Shown here piece by piece: positions 20,225 through 32,640 of a stretch of DNA of 64,000 nt. The DNA is taken from assembly GCA_022559845.1 (NCBI GenBank), contig CM040118.1:233973224-234037223 (forward strand). Reading direction: 5' to 3'. The stretch is from Amorphophallus konjac. Taxonomy: Eukaryota > Streptophyta > Magnoliopsida > Alismatales > Araceae. The position numbers and the translations under genes are program-made. The notes under the pieces were generated by a model. It saw nothing but the letters and a program-made list of their open reading frames with translations. It was not told the origin of the DNA and did no database searches. Positions within the stretch are counted from its first letter, which is position 1, and every line of letters begins with the position of its first letter.

Positions 20225-22128
20225 TGATGCGGGACGAACACGCGCCCTAGGACACTAACTCGGGGGCATCCCTAGCGAGGGATGCGTAGGACCGTGCGCG
20301 GTTGAGAAATTGGCAGTGAGTCTCGGGTATCAGCTTTTCGCGTCTACTCAGATTGACTCACGGGACGGGTCACACTCACTCTCTCGCAGTGGTGATACAA
20401 TCGATATAACAAGCTAGTAACCTATCACTCATGCAGCGGCATTCAAAAATATACGAAATCAGTAAATGCGATAAGAGAGTGTGGCGAGTTTACCTCCACG
20501 CTCCAGGCGTGGGGAAGGCGATCCCGGCCAAGTACGATAACTCCCGGTAACCAAATATTACAATAATTACAGCAGTGAATTATCGCCCACTCCACGCAGG
20601 GAGGTAAAGGGCTACAAGTGGGCCCGGGAGGACCGACCCTGGGTTGACGGGCAGCAAGCCGGAAGGGCTCTCGGGGCGAACTCGGCCTGCTGGTCCGACT
20701 CGGTATTGCGCCGACTCGGTGCTGCGCCGACTCGGTCCTGAGTTGCAGGACAGCAAGCAACGGCTTCCAAAGGGACGTCGTCCTCCTGAGATCTTCTGAA
20801 GGCGCCGCTTGGCTGGGAGGCAGGACGTCCCTGATCGACTCCTAGGAGCGGCGGTCGCTGAAATTAAGTTTTGGTATTTTTCCAAGAATTTTCCACGGAC
20901 TGCTCTTTCTGGCCTGCACAGGGAAAAGAATTGCGCACCTCGGCGGAATGAATTATTGTGCTCAGATCCGGAGGCGGATCGAGGTGTGGTTGGTGCCGTT
21001 GGAAAGAGGACTCATAGATATACAACATATATGTTTGTCCCGTCGATCAAGTAAAGGGATTATAAATGAGAATCTCTGCAAGCGATGGATTTTCCTGTGG
21101 ATCTAGTTACAGACTATCAGGACATAAAGGGATTTACCTAAAGACGATTTTTGACCAGAGGGTAAAAGAATTTTTTGGGTGCTGGGAAAATTACTGATGG
21201 AAGGAGTGGATGTTAGGAACATTTGGTAATATTTATGGATTTTCTGAAAATTGATATGGGAGTGGGAAAATTACAACAAAGGGACACTATCCCGCAGATC
21301 TACAAACTAGCAGATTACTGAGGGGAAGAACAAAAATATGGAAAAAATACCAAACGAAGGTCAAATGGCACGAAATTTAAACTGGAGACTAGGGGAGACA
21401 GGGAGAACAAGCTCTCAAAGTTTGGGCTCGATCAGATTACAAGAGAAAAGGATAAAATTATGGGATTGAGTTCTATCCTGATTTGGACAGAACTTTGGCG
21501 ATGGCGGTGGCGGCAGCGGAGCTGAGCGTCGCACTCAGAGAGGTGGCGGTGGAGATGTGTCACACATCTGAAAGAGAGCCTTCACAGCTCTAGGGGAGGA
21601 GAGAGGGGCGCCCTTGGGCCAATTGAGCAAATAATGGAATTTCCTTTATTAATGCTAAGTAATTCATAAATTACAAGGTATTTATAAGAAATGAAAAATG
21701 ACCTAAACTAACCTCAGATCTAAATTAGGGGAGGGATAAATGGGGGAGACCACATTTATTTCTCCTATGTGGTTTGGAACCCTATTAAAATACAACATAT
21801 GGGGGGCGCCCCCTTGACTATAAGGGTTGGAATTTTTGAATTTTTGATCCCTTTGTCCCCTTGAATTGTCCAACCATCTAGAAGTCCACCTTGGACCTTT
21901 GACTAGCCCCACATGGGCCCTACGGATTAGGTGGACCAATGGGGTAGGAGATGGGGGCCCCTTGCTGGTCCTACTAAACTTTTAAACAAAAACCCAAACA
22001 TCCTTGGGGAATGACAAATTGGCTTATAAAGTCTTACAATTACAAACCTACTTCCCAAGGATATAAATGTAAACTAAAAGAACACAAATATAAAAATAAA
22101 AGTTAGTGTTCGGTGTTGATTCCCATCA
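20225..22128 (-). repeat. 3' LTR of element E
   Basis: It runs from TGATGCGGGACG to TTGATTCCCATCA on the plus strand. It is strongly similar to 22800-24612 throughout, with many substitutions and few indels. Confidence 0.9.
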
Positions 22129-22460
22129 ATTATCTCCGGGTGGGAAGAACTCGACGCCGTCAAGTAAGGGGTGCGGCTGCTCGTGAGACTCCTACGGATC
22201 CGTCAACGAACCTGGAAGCGCGGAGTACGCTCCACTCCAAGTAATCGACACCTGCTCAGCCCGTATAGATTCGATATGCTCGCGCTGCTGTGGGAATGAG
22301 GCTAGAGGTGGACACTCTGGGGTAGCGTCACTCTCAAAAGGGGGGGAAGGCGGCTCGAAGACTTACTAGGAATCACCGTTGGGTCCCTTTATGTGACTAG
22401 ATCCAATATGTGAGGTAGAACCGATCCCAAAGTCTGACAAGTCTCGCACTCGAAAGGGAC
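22129..22460 (-). pseudogene. Integrase C-terminus/chromodomain remnant (element E)
   Basis: The minus strand contains DFGIGSTSHI, DPTVIPSKSS, REHIESIRAEQVSITWSG and the closing DGVEFFPPGDN directly against the LTR. These parallel element D's DLVAYRNPTVIPS, YILDEQVTTTKNG and GVEFLPPGENW. Several frame slips and a stop are present. It is too damaged to act; it identifies the element as a chromovirus. Confidence 0.6.
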
Positions 22461-22799
22461 TGACAACGCGAGCGTACAAAGGACCGACTATGCTGGACAC
22501 ATGCATGGACAGACAGACAAGACACTAGACACACCTACTGTTAGTCCGACCCATACACATACAAGGGTGGACCAGGACACCCGAATGTGTGCCATGCATA
22601 CACTAGATGCAACCGGTGGTTGGAAGAATGGGGAAGGCATCCTAAAGTGATCCATTCATGCACGGATGGACTTTTAGATTTGGGAGGTTTGGGTGGGCCA
22701 TCTTCTACATCATCCCGATATGTAGGTGTATCGTGAACGGTCTTGGAGGGTGCAGATGGATCGGCCTGTGGAGAAGGGGTATGATGGTGGACTCCCTCG
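22461..22799 (-). other. Non-coding interior spacer (element E)
   Basis: 339 bp with no convincing frame. It is rich in GACA/GACAC phrases and ends in TTTAGATTTGGGAGG, loosely like the spacer after D's gag (10640-10800, TTTCAGAGGTTTGGGAGG). It joins directly to an internal position of the right LTR at 22800. Confidence 0.55.
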
Positions 22800-24612
22800 A
22801 GATTGAGTCACGGGACGGGTCACACACACTCTCTCGTAGCGGTGATACAATTGATATAACAAGCTAGTAACCTATCACTCCTGCAGCGGCATTCAAAAAT
22901 ATACGAAATCAAAAAATGCGATAAGAGAGTGTGGCGAGTTTACCTCCTCGCTCCAGGCGTGGGGAAGGCGATCCCGGCCAAGTACGGTAACTCCCGGTAA
23001 CCAAATATTACAATAATTACAGTAGTGAATTATCGTCCACTCCACGCAGGGAGGTAAAGGGCTACAAGTGGGCTCGGGAGGATCGACCCTGGGTTGACGG
23101 ACAGCAAGCCGGAAGGGCTCTCGGGGTGAACTCGGCCTGCTGGTCCGACTCTGTACTGTGCCGACTCGGTGCTACGCCGACTCGGTCCTGAGTTACAGGA
23201 CAACAAGCAAAGGCTTCCAAAGGGACGCCATCCTCCTGAGATCTTATGAAGGCGCCGCTTGGCTGGGACGTTGGCAGGACGTCCCTGATCGACTCCTGGG
23301 AGCGGCGGTCGCTGAAATTAAGTTTTGGTATTTTTGCAAGAATTTTCCACGGACTGCTCTTTCTGGCCTGCACAGGGAACATAATTGCGCACCTCGGCGA
23401 AAAGAGTTATTGTGCTCAGATACGGAGGCGGATCGAGGCGTGGTTAGTGCCGTTGGAAAGAGGACTCACATATCTACAACATATATTTTTGTCCCGTCAA
23501 TCTAGAGAAGGGATTAGAAATGATAATCTCTGCAAGCTACGGATTTTCCTGTGGATCTGGTTACAGACTATCAGGACAGAAAGAGATTTGCCTGAAGAAG
23601 ATTTTGGACCAGAGGGTAAAAGAATTTTCTGGGTACTGGGAAAATTACTGGTGGAAGGGGTGGATGTTAGGAACACTTGGTAATCTTTATGGATTTTATA
23701 AAAATTGATAATGGAGTGGGAAAATTATGACAAGGGGACACTGTACTGCAGATCTACAAACTAGCAGATTATTGAGGGGAATAAAAAAAATATGGGAAAA
23801 ATACCAAACGAAGGCCAAATGACACAAAATTTAAACTGGAGACTAGGGGAGATAGGGAGAACAAGCGCTCAAAGTTTGGGCTCGATTAGACAACAAGAGA
23901 AAAAGCTAAAATTATAGGATTGAGGTTCTGTTCTGATTTGGACAGAACTCTGGCGATGGCGGTGGCGGCGCAATGGCGGCACGATCGGCGGCGGCGGCGG
24001 CGGAGGTGAGCGTCGCACTTAGAGAGGTGACGGTGGAGATGCGTCACACATCTGAAGGAGAGCCTTTACAGCTCTAGGGGAGGAGAGAGGGGCGCCCTTG
24101 GGCCAATTGAGCAAATAATGGAATTTCCTTCATTAATGCTAAGTAATTCATAAATTACAAGGTATTTATAAGAAATGAAAAATGACCTAAACTAACCTTA
24201 GATCTAAATTAGGAGAGGGATAAATGGGGGAGACCACATTTATTTCTCCCATGTGGTTTGGAACCCTATTAAAATACAATATATGGGGGGCGCCCCCTTG
24301 ACTATAAGGGTTGGAATATTTGAATTTTTGAACCCTTTGTCCCCTTGAATTGTCCAACCATCTAGAAGCCCACCTTGGACCTTTGACTGGCCCCACATGG
24401 GCCCTAAGGATTAAGTGGACCAATGGGGAAGGAGATGGGGCCCCCTTGCTGGTCCTACTAGACTTTTACACAAAAACTCAAACATCCTTGGGGAATGACA
24501 AATTGGCTTATAAAGTCTTACAATTGCAAACCTACTTTCCAAGAATATAAATGTAAACTAAAAGGACATAAATATAAAAATAAAAGTTAGTGCCCGGTGT
24601 TGATTCCCATCC
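22800..24612 (-). repeat. 5' LTR of element E, missing its inner 124 bp
   Basis: This matches 20349-22128. It has a (CGG)n expansion at about 23965-24005 that is absent from the other copy, and its last base is C where CATCA is expected. The outer edge is fixed by the TTGTC duplication. Confidence 0.9.
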
Positions 24613-24686
24613 TTGTCTGATTGCCTCAGACCTCTCCCGTGCCAAATTTAGTGGAGAACTTCATTTTTTGGTGGTAGGTGGATGGC
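24613..24686 (-). pseudogene. Element J fragment between inserts E and H
   Basis: The minus strand reads [18 protein letters not shown] followed by a stop and NQ, the segment after the protease in Tat pol; element K has the same words at about 41826-41890. The end bases TTGTC (24613-24617) and ATGGC (24682-24686) are target duplications of E and H. Confidence 0.85.
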
Positions 24687-26767
24687 TGATAAGCATGCAT
24701 TTTCACATATTTATTTATGTCACTTATATTATCTTTGGGGCTTTAACATAGCTAATTATGCAATGTTCACATTTAAACTCAGTCTTACACTTAATTCAAA
24801 TTTTTATGGAATTAATTAAATTTTTGAAACATAATTTAATTAGTGAGACTTGAGATATACTTAAGAGGGAGAAATATTGCATGGATAAATATTTTTTGTC
24901 TAGGGCTCATATTATAATTCTTTTCTTTGCAAAAATGCTCACCAAAGTTCATGTTTATTTATGCCCAGAGGACACGAAGTCGTTGTTCGTGATGGCAACA
25001 TCAAAGGAAGCAAGCACCTTGTCCACGTTTGTGCACGGAAAGTTGGCGCCGAAAGAGATGTTGGCCATGGCGTGGAAATGCAAAAGGGAGGCATATTTTT
25101 CTATTTGTCACATCACACATAAGCAAAGGCAACAGCAAACAGCCGCAAAGATGGACAGGTGCGGTCACACATGCAGCCACAGTAGCCATAGTTTTTTCCA
25201 CGGTCTCATATATGAGGATGGAAAGCAGCAAACAGTCGAAAAGGTGGACCTAGGTGGGTGGGCTACATGGAGCTCTCTCACGTAGGTGGAGAAGACTTGG
25301 ACATACATGTGGATGTCAGCATCAAATAGCAGCAAAAGTTGACCTTGAGAGAGCTTCCACGGTATACATATGGTTGGTGGATGTGGTCACCAACCTCTCT
25401 TCCCTTCATGAGGATGCAATCACCACTTGTGCCAATAGTGAGCTCAAGCAAACAATTGTTACGTGGGATGTTTTAGTCTATAAATAGGCTTATGAGGGGA
25501 GTTATTTTGGCCTTGTAAGAGTTCTTTTTTTTGGCTTTGGAGAGTCACGTAGGAGTATTTTGGAGAGCTTGTGTTTGTGGGTTTTGGGTTGTCGTAGTGT
25601 TTTATATTCATATTGTTGTACTCTTAGTCATTTTTAGCCCTTCACGGCCCCTTTACATGCATGTGTATTCTTTATTTCGAATTATTTTCTTCAACAAAGT
25701 TATCCATCTCTAAGTGTTCGTCATTTTCTCTTTCTATCACTTTCCCTAAATCTGCACCGTTTTTGAGTTATTTCTCAATTTTCAACTTGCTATTTTGTGC
25801 AGTTAGTGTTCATCCGAAGTGATAGTCTCTACCATTCTTCCATTTTGAAACCATTCTAATCCTCTTTTCTCTCTTAGTTCTTCATAGACATTCTTCCGCT
25901 CTTGTAGATCTAGGTTTTCTTCTTGTACCACGTTCTCTAAATCCTTCTCATTTTTAAGATATAGTCAGTTTTCTAAGATTCAATCTTTTATAATTTTACT
26001 GTTCACCCGCGCAGATAGATGCCGATTTTTTATATTTTTCACCTTATTCCTCACGTTTTCTATCTATGAGTTCTTCAGCAACTTTCTTCCTCTCTTCGCC
26101 CTCTACAACATTCTAGTCTTCCACTTCTTCTAATTCGTTCTAGATTTTAAGTTATTCTCCATCTTCTAAACCCCTATTTTCAATATAATTTTATTATGAT
26201 TTCAACATGGTCTTTTCCTACTTCTTCTATCTATCTCCCTCTTCTCTATTTCTTCACACACCGCAAGGCGGTTATCCATCTCTCGGTCCTCTCACGGCGT
26301 CGGCCTCCAAGGCGGGGTGATCCACTCAAAGGCTCGGAGAGGATACGGCGGCGTTCTTCATCCATCTCTTGACTACAGTTTTCTTCACTTTTCTTTTTTT
26401 ATTTCAAAGTTATAATTTTCATTTTTCATAGATTGTACGGTGTCACTTTCATAGAAATAAAAGTCATCTTTGCAGGTTTTGGTATTTTCTTCTTTCTATC
26501 TCTTCCAATTTCTCTTCTTTACCCCTCTCATATTCTTTAGTTTATTTTCATGCAATTTATTTCCTTTTCATTAGTTTAATCTCACTCAAAATTTGATTAT
26601 CAAAGCATAAGGATATTTTCCAACTTGTTCTATAAAGATTTTTCCTCCTTGTGGGATCGACTCCACTTACCACTATATATTTGATTTTTCTAATCTTTTA
26701 AAGTGAGTGAGTGCGAATATTTTTAAAATTGTGGCACGGCTTTTAAACGACGGATTTTTGCACATCA
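24687..26767 (+). repeat. 5' LTR of element H
   Basis: 2081 bp from TGATAAGCATGC to GCACATCA. It matches 36864-38937 along its length. A TATA-like CTATAAATAGGC lies near 25480 and may be the promoter core. Confidence 0.9.
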
Positions 26768-26772
26768 ATGTT

Positions 26773-26790
26773 TGGCGCCGTTGTCGGGGA
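26773..26790 (+). other. Primer binding site, tRNA-Asp type (element H)
   Basis: TGGCGCCGTTGTCGGGGA, one base from the form TGGCGCCGTTGCCGGGGA widely used by Athila elements. It lies 5 nt after the LTR. Confidence 0.9.
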
Positions 26791-28405
26791 GGAAATTATT
26801 TTTCATAGTTGGATATTTTTGTGTTTGATGTGTATATTTGTATATTAATGTTTCTATTTTTATTTTACAGGAAAAAGAAAAAAAATCAAAAATCAAAAAA
26901 GAGGAAAATCGGACCTAAAATTTCCATAAAATGAAGCGTCGCTGAAAGCCTGGAACTATAGCAATCAAGCGTCGCTAAAGGGCTAAAACGTAGGAATATG
27001 TTCTATTTTTTCGATTTCTGAAAAAACTTCAAAAAAATCTAAAAAATTCTTAAAAATTTATAAAAATCAGAAAAAATCAGAACACACAAAAATATCATTT
27101 TAGACTTCATTTTGTAATAAATTTGCACGTCTTTGTTATTTTATTATTTATAACTTCTTACATTCATCTCTTATTGAAAAAATTCAAAAAAATTAAAAAA
27201 ATAATAAAAAAATCTCTGAAAAAAAATAGAAAATTGAAAATTACAGAAATTTATAGTTTCATTTATAGATGCATATTGTTCATGTATTTTAGTTGATTCG
27301 CCATTTATTTACATCAATTGAAAATTTTAAAAAAAGTATTCTCTTAAAAAAAATCAAAAAAAATTCAGTGGTAAGTTCTCATTTTTATTAGTATTCCAAT
27401 AAAAAAAAGAGAACGAGGGATTGCGTTACAAGTAAGTACCATAAACCCCTCTCATTTTTGTTATTTGCTTAATACTCTTGCATATTGTGGTTAGATAGGT
27501 TCATTAAATAAAAAAAAATCTTCACTTGAACCAAATAAAAATTCTCATTCCAAGAGTAGAAACCACACTTTCCTGCTCTATGACATGCATCATTAAGGAT
27601 AGAAGTTCTTCCTTCATTGTTGTTTAATTTGTGTTAATTGTATTTTGGAGATTGCGAGGGGCAAGGTGAGTTCTTTTCTAATCTTTTTTCTTAATCACAT
27701 GCCCATGCATACTTGCATAGAACCCCTTGTTTGAACATTGGTTTGTTGCATATCATTTCTAAAATATTCTAAGGGCAACACCCATAAGTAAGATAAGGTG
27801 GGGATTTCATCACCCTTCCTTAGCCCACAAACCATAATTTTCTTCATCTTTACATCACCTAAGTCATAAATAAAATTCAGTAGACATTGGCCCTAAGATC
27901 ACACTGTGGTTCTTGTGTCATTTAGGTTTACCCTCTTATGAAAATCGGTGTCTAAGGCAAGATGGTCGGACGGTAAACGCCTTAAGCGGGCTAGTGGTTT
28001 GACGTAATTAGGTCCCTACGAAAGTAGGGGGAACCTCCCACTATCCCACCCCTTACCTGGCCGTTATAAATATTGAGGGTGAACTTAAGTTTCACTTTAA
28101 TCATTTTGTGAAACCTCATTTGTAGGTTTAGGATACATCTAGGTCATTAAGGTAATTTGTGTGATAACTTATTTGTGTTTACATAAAAAAAATAAAAAAA
28201 GCATTATCTTCTCTTTCTTCGTCTTAGTTGTGTCAAAATAATAAAAAATAAACAAACAAAAATAAAAAAAATCAGCATAAAAAATCTCTCTCTCATTTTG
28301 TTCTAATTTATGCAAGGTAGTAGATCCCTACACCCACCTTTGTTAGGACCCATAGGAGAGATTGAGAGGTTAGTGCATTGTAGAACTCACCATCAACCTA
28401 ACCTC
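26791..28405 (+). other. Untranslated leader of element H
   Basis: 1.6 kb, very A/T-rich with many oligo-A runs and no long frame. It includes a less AT-rich stretch (27950-28080) with TAAGCGGGCTAGTGG and CCTGGCCGTTATAAATATTG. Long leaders are usual in Athila-type elements; presumably it holds packaging signals, but none can be named. Confidence 0.7.
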
Positions 28406-30321
28406 ATGGCAGACCACAACCAAGATCAACAACAAGTTCAACAAGTCGCTCCCAAGTAAATAAAGGAATATTTCATGCCCGATCAATACCAACCTTCATT
28501 TTATACCCAAGAACCTCAAAATCAAGCAGCCCAATATGAAATTAAATCAAGCACCATTCAAATGTTGACATCCTTCTATGACAATACCAATGAGGATCCC
28601 TACAGACATCTGGATGAGTTCCTCCAGATTTGCTCAACTGTGAAAATCCCAAACTTCTTTGATGATGCGCTCAGGCTGACTCTTTTCCCATTCTCTCTCA
28701 AAGACAAAGCCAAATATTGGTTAAGAGCCTTCGGTAGATCAATTGACACTTTGGTAGAAATGTAAAAAGAATTTTTGAAGAAATTCTATCCCATAGGGCG
28801 AACCAATACCATGAGGAGAGCGATAACTGGACTCACACAAAATCTTGGGGAAAAAATCCATGAGGCATGGGATAGGTTGAAAGATTTGTTAAGGAAATAC
28901 CCACATCATGGTCTGTCAAGATGGCAAATAGTTCAAACATTCTATGAGGGATTGACTGATAGTTACCGTCAAATGGTGGATACGTCATGTGGGGGGGCTT
29001 TTATGAGTAAGAGCGAAAATGAGGCATATGATTCATTTGAAATGTTTAGTTAGAATTCGATCAGTCATGCCTCGCTCTCATCCTATGAGAGAACGATTGG
29101 GTCGGCTAAGAAGGGTGGACTTTATGAAGTGAAGAGCCAAGGTGAGTGTGAGAATAGGATGGACATCAATGTCTTGACTCACAAATTGAACAAAATGGAA
29201 TTATTGACGCAGAAGATAGAGAAGGTCGATCTTGTAACTCAAAAGCTAGATCAGTTGTTATTTAGGCATAAACCTTCTTCTTCTTCAGCCTCTCAACCTC
29301 AACCATTCTCAGCTCCTAGTCATGAAGAGATCTGTGCTATTTGTTTTAGCCCCGATCATGTGGTAACTGATTGTCCCACTGTAGCCTAGCTTCTCCCATT
29401 CATCCAAGAACAAATCTTTACTGCTCAGGGTGTCTCTAAGCCTCCTTATGATCCTTATTCTAACAACTACAATCCAGGCTGGAGAAATCACCCGAATTTT
29501 TCTTGAAAATCTCAGCAAGGTCCATCTACCCAATCTAATCCCCTTTTCAAAAATAACCCTTTCATGCTCCAGTTCAATCTCACCAACATTATCAATCTCC
29601 TTTTCACCAAACTCAACACCCAACTCACCAAGCTCATCATAATTTTTCTCAATCCAATACACCTATTCCACAACAATCTCAACACCCATCACATTATTCT
29701 CAGGCCCCGTATCAGCAAGCTCAACTTTCTCAGGGCCAATACCACCAATATCCTTCTAACCAATTAAATCAAGTTTCCTTCCAACCCCCTCCGCAGCCCA
29801 ATTTTGATGAAAAATTTGACCAACTCTAACAACTCATTTTTTCTCAGCAACAATCCATTACTAAGTTGGAAGGTCAGATAGGGCAATTAGCAGAAAGTAA
29901 TGTAAGGAGAGAGGTGGGACAGCTTCCTAGCCAGCTTATGGCTAACCCAAGGAACCAACCTCCGGACTTCCCCCAAAGAGTGCCTATTCTTCCTCAACCA
30001 AACCAACCTCAGTCGCCTCCTCCTGCAGGTCCCCAATTTGAGAATGCTAAGGTAATCTCTTCTCTTAGGAGTGGGAAGGCTTTAGATAATCCTTATAGGA
30101 CTAAGGAAGTTGGAAGTAGTTCGAGCCAAGAGGCCCAAGAGGAGAGTGATGAGAAAGAGGAGCCTGTAATTGTCAAAGAAATGAAGAAGCAGGAGGGTGG
30201 AGAGAAGAGGTTGGATAAAGGAAAGGCAAAAGTTGATGAAGGACCCCAAGACTATGTGCCTAAGGTCCCTTTTCCCAATGCTCTAAATCCGAAAGCTTAT
30301 AAAAAACCACCAGTACAATAG
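28406..30321 (+). pseudogene. Athila-type gag (element H)
   Basis: It begins ATGGCAGACCACAACC at 28406, with a stop 16 codons on (TAA at 28454-28456). The same frame continues to 29389 through stops at 28763, 29051 and 29387, all TAA/TAG where Gln fits. Gag core motifs are DEFLQICSTVKI, LTLFPFSLKDKAKYWL and KKFYPIGRTNTMRRAI. A zinc knuckle, CAICFSPDHVVTDC, follows near 29332. A frameshift between 29390 and 29866 leads into the Pro/Gln-rich tail (KVISSLRSGKALDNPY, AYKKPPVQ). Confidence 0.8.
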
Positions 30322-30330
30322 GAAGAATTA

Positions 30331-31281
30331 GTGGAATTATTTAAACAGGTGAATATCAATATTCCACTCTTGGATGCAATCAAGCATGTGTCGGCATATG
30401 CAAAGTTTTTGAAAGAGCTTTGTACTCCAAAGAGGGAGCCAAGGGAGGTGACTCAAAAGATCCGCTTGTTTGAGGATGTGAGTGTTGTTTTGATGAATCA
30501 TTTACCAAAGAAATTGAAGGACCCCGGAGCCCCATTAATCTCATGTGACATAGGTGGAGTCACTTTTGATCGAGCATTGCTAGACTTAGGTGCTAGCGTA
30601 AATCTTTTGCCCACCTTCATCTATGAGCAGTTTGATCTGGGAGAGTTAAAACTCACTTCAATAATCCTTCAATTGGCGGATAGATCGGTGAAAACTCCAA
30701 GGGGTCTGTTGGAGGATGTTATTGTCAAGGTGCATGAATGTTATTTCCTGGTGGATTTTCTCATTTTGGATAAGGTATGAACCCAGGATCTAAAGCACAC
30801 ACCCATCATTTTGGGACGTCTATTTTTAGCTATGGCAAAGGCCAATATAAATTGTGCCACGGGAATGATGGATATATCATTTGGAGGAGAGAAGGTTGCT
30901 TTAAATGTTTTTAAGGCTTATCAATACCCGGACCACAAAGAAGAATGCAATATCATTGATATCTTTGAGGAGGTGATTGATGAAAGTCCGAATGACATTG
31001 AGGACACCCTAGAGGAGGGTAGCAAGCTTCCAGATTTTTATCCCGCTTCTACACACTAGTCTAGGGTAGAGCCACTTCCTCCATTACAATTCGAACCTAC
31101 TCTTCCATCTCTGGCTCATCCGCCTACTCTTGAATTGAAATCTCTACCGGATTCTCTTAAGTACCCTTATTTGGGTCTTGACCAAACTCTACCCGTGATT
31201 ATTGCTTCTAATCTCACTTCTACTCAAGAAGCTCAGCTCTTAGATGTCCTTAAAGAGCATAGGGGGGCAATTGGTTAGTCG
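30331..31281 (+). pseudogene. Athila-type protease and connection to RT (element H)
   Basis: It contains FDRALLDLGASVNLLP, with the Athila-type active site DLGAS (Asp at 30583), then LADRSVKTPRGLLEDVIVKV, a flap-like LGRLFLAMAKANI and DISFG. Stops at 30778 (TGA), 31057 (TAG) and 31276 (TAG where Trp fits) lie in an otherwise open frame. The enzyme would cut Gag-Pol. Confidence 0.75.
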
Positions 31282-32640
31282 GTGGCGGATCTCAAGGGGA
31301 TTAGTCCAGATATTTATATGCACCACATTTACTTAGAGGACAATGCCAAGCTGAGCAGGGAGATGCAGCGTCGGTTGAATCCTAACATGAAAGAGGTGGT
31401 TAAGCAGAAGGTGGTGAAATGGTTGGATGCCGAGATTATATATCCCATCTCTGATAGCAAGTGGGTCAGCCCCACACAAGTTTTTCCAAAGAAATCCGGG
31501 CTGACCGTGATTCAAAATGAAAAGGGTGAAGAGGTGCCAATGAGACTACAAACGGGATGGAGAATCCGTATTGATTACAGAAAATTAAACTCAATGACAA
31601 AGAAAGATCATTTCCCTCTCCTGTTTATTGATCAAACTTTGGAGAAATTGGCTGGACAAAGATATTTTTGCTTTTTGGATGGATACTCCGGGTATAATCA
31701 AGTTACTATCTACCCGGAAGATCAAGAGAAAACTACATTCATGTGTCCTTATGGCACGTTTACTTTCAGGAGAATGTCGTTTCGGCTTTGCAACGCCCCT
31801 GCCACCTTTTAGCAGTGCATGATGGCAATATTTTCTGAAATGGTGGGAGAATTCTTAGAAGTTTTCATGGATGACTTCTCAGTTTTTGGAGACTCATTTG
31901 AGTGCTGCTTGGAGAATTTGCAGAGAGTACTAGCACGATGCATTAAATCTAATCTGGTGCTTACCTGGGAGAAAAGTCACTTCATGGTAAGAGAAGACAT
32001 TGTGCTAGGACGCATTGTTTCAGAGAGGGGGATATAAGTAGACAAGGCTAAGGTTGATCTGATTTTCAATCTTCCTCCCCCTTCGTCTGTCAGACAAATT
32101 CGCTCTTTTGTTGGCCATGTGGGTTTTTATAGAAGATTTATTCAGAACATCTATACCATTACTCGCCCAGCCAATGACACTCCATTCCACTTAGATGAGT
32201 CTTTTCTTGAGGCTTTCCATTCTCTGAAGGTAGCCCTGACCCAAGCTCCCATTCTTCAATCATCGGATTGGTCACTACCGTTCGAAATCATGTGCGATGC
32301 CTCGAACTATGCCATAGAAGATGTCTTGGGATAGAGGATTGATAGGAAACCTGTGGTGATCTATTATGTGAGTTGCACTCTCGCCGATGCTCAATTGAAT
32401 TATACCACCACAGAGAAAGAACTTTTGGTCGTTGTTTTTACCCTAGAGAAATTTCGCTCATATCTTTTGGGGCCAAAGTCATCGTCTATTCTGATCACGC
32501 TGCTTTGAAATATCTGCTCACCAAGAAAGATGCTAAACCCTGTTTGATTCGATGGATTTTATTACTGCAAGAATTTGATTTGGAAATCAAAGACAAGAAG
32601 GGGTTAGAGAATGTGGTCGCTGATCATTTGTCACGAATAG
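31282..32640 (+). pseudogene. Reverse transcriptase and RNase H (element H)
   Basis: RT motifs in order are YPISDSKWVSPTQVFPKK, GWRIRIDYRKLNSMT, FCFLDGYSGYNQV, the altered RRMSFRLCNAPATF, and the catalytic FMDDFSVFG at 31864. RNase H motifs follow: [40 protein letters not shown] and [11 protein letters not shown]. Stops at 31810, 32035 and 32332 all fit former Gln codons. A frameshift near 32370 separates the RNase H halves. The enzyme would copy element RNA into DNA. Confidence 0.85.

Larger units (their letters stand above)
20225..24612 (-). mobile_element. Element E: reduced chromovirus relative of D, with TSD TTGTC
   Basis: This 4.39-kb element is flanked by TTGTC at 20220-20224 and 24613-24617. 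It has an LTR of 1.90 kb (20225-22128), only about 0.67 kb of interior, and a second LTR lacking its first 124 bp (22800-24612). The interior has an integrase-C/chromodomain remnant and a non-coding spacer. No gag start or primer site remains, because the interior and the edge of the right LTR were deleted together. Confidence 0.85.

Noticed and set aside
25254..25487. Frames of 70-134 codons in both LTRs of H
   Set aside because: They occur in both LTR copies with disabling differences and match no family; chance frames in a 2-kb LTR.
24687..26767. A host promoter or gene suggested by the TATAAATAG near 25480
   Set aside because: The same phrase is in the 3' LTR at the matching place, so it is the LTR's own promoter.
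26880..27420. A/T-rich block in H leader as an origin or matrix-attachment site
   Set aside because: It is the known long untranslated leader of this element type; base composition alone does not support another role.
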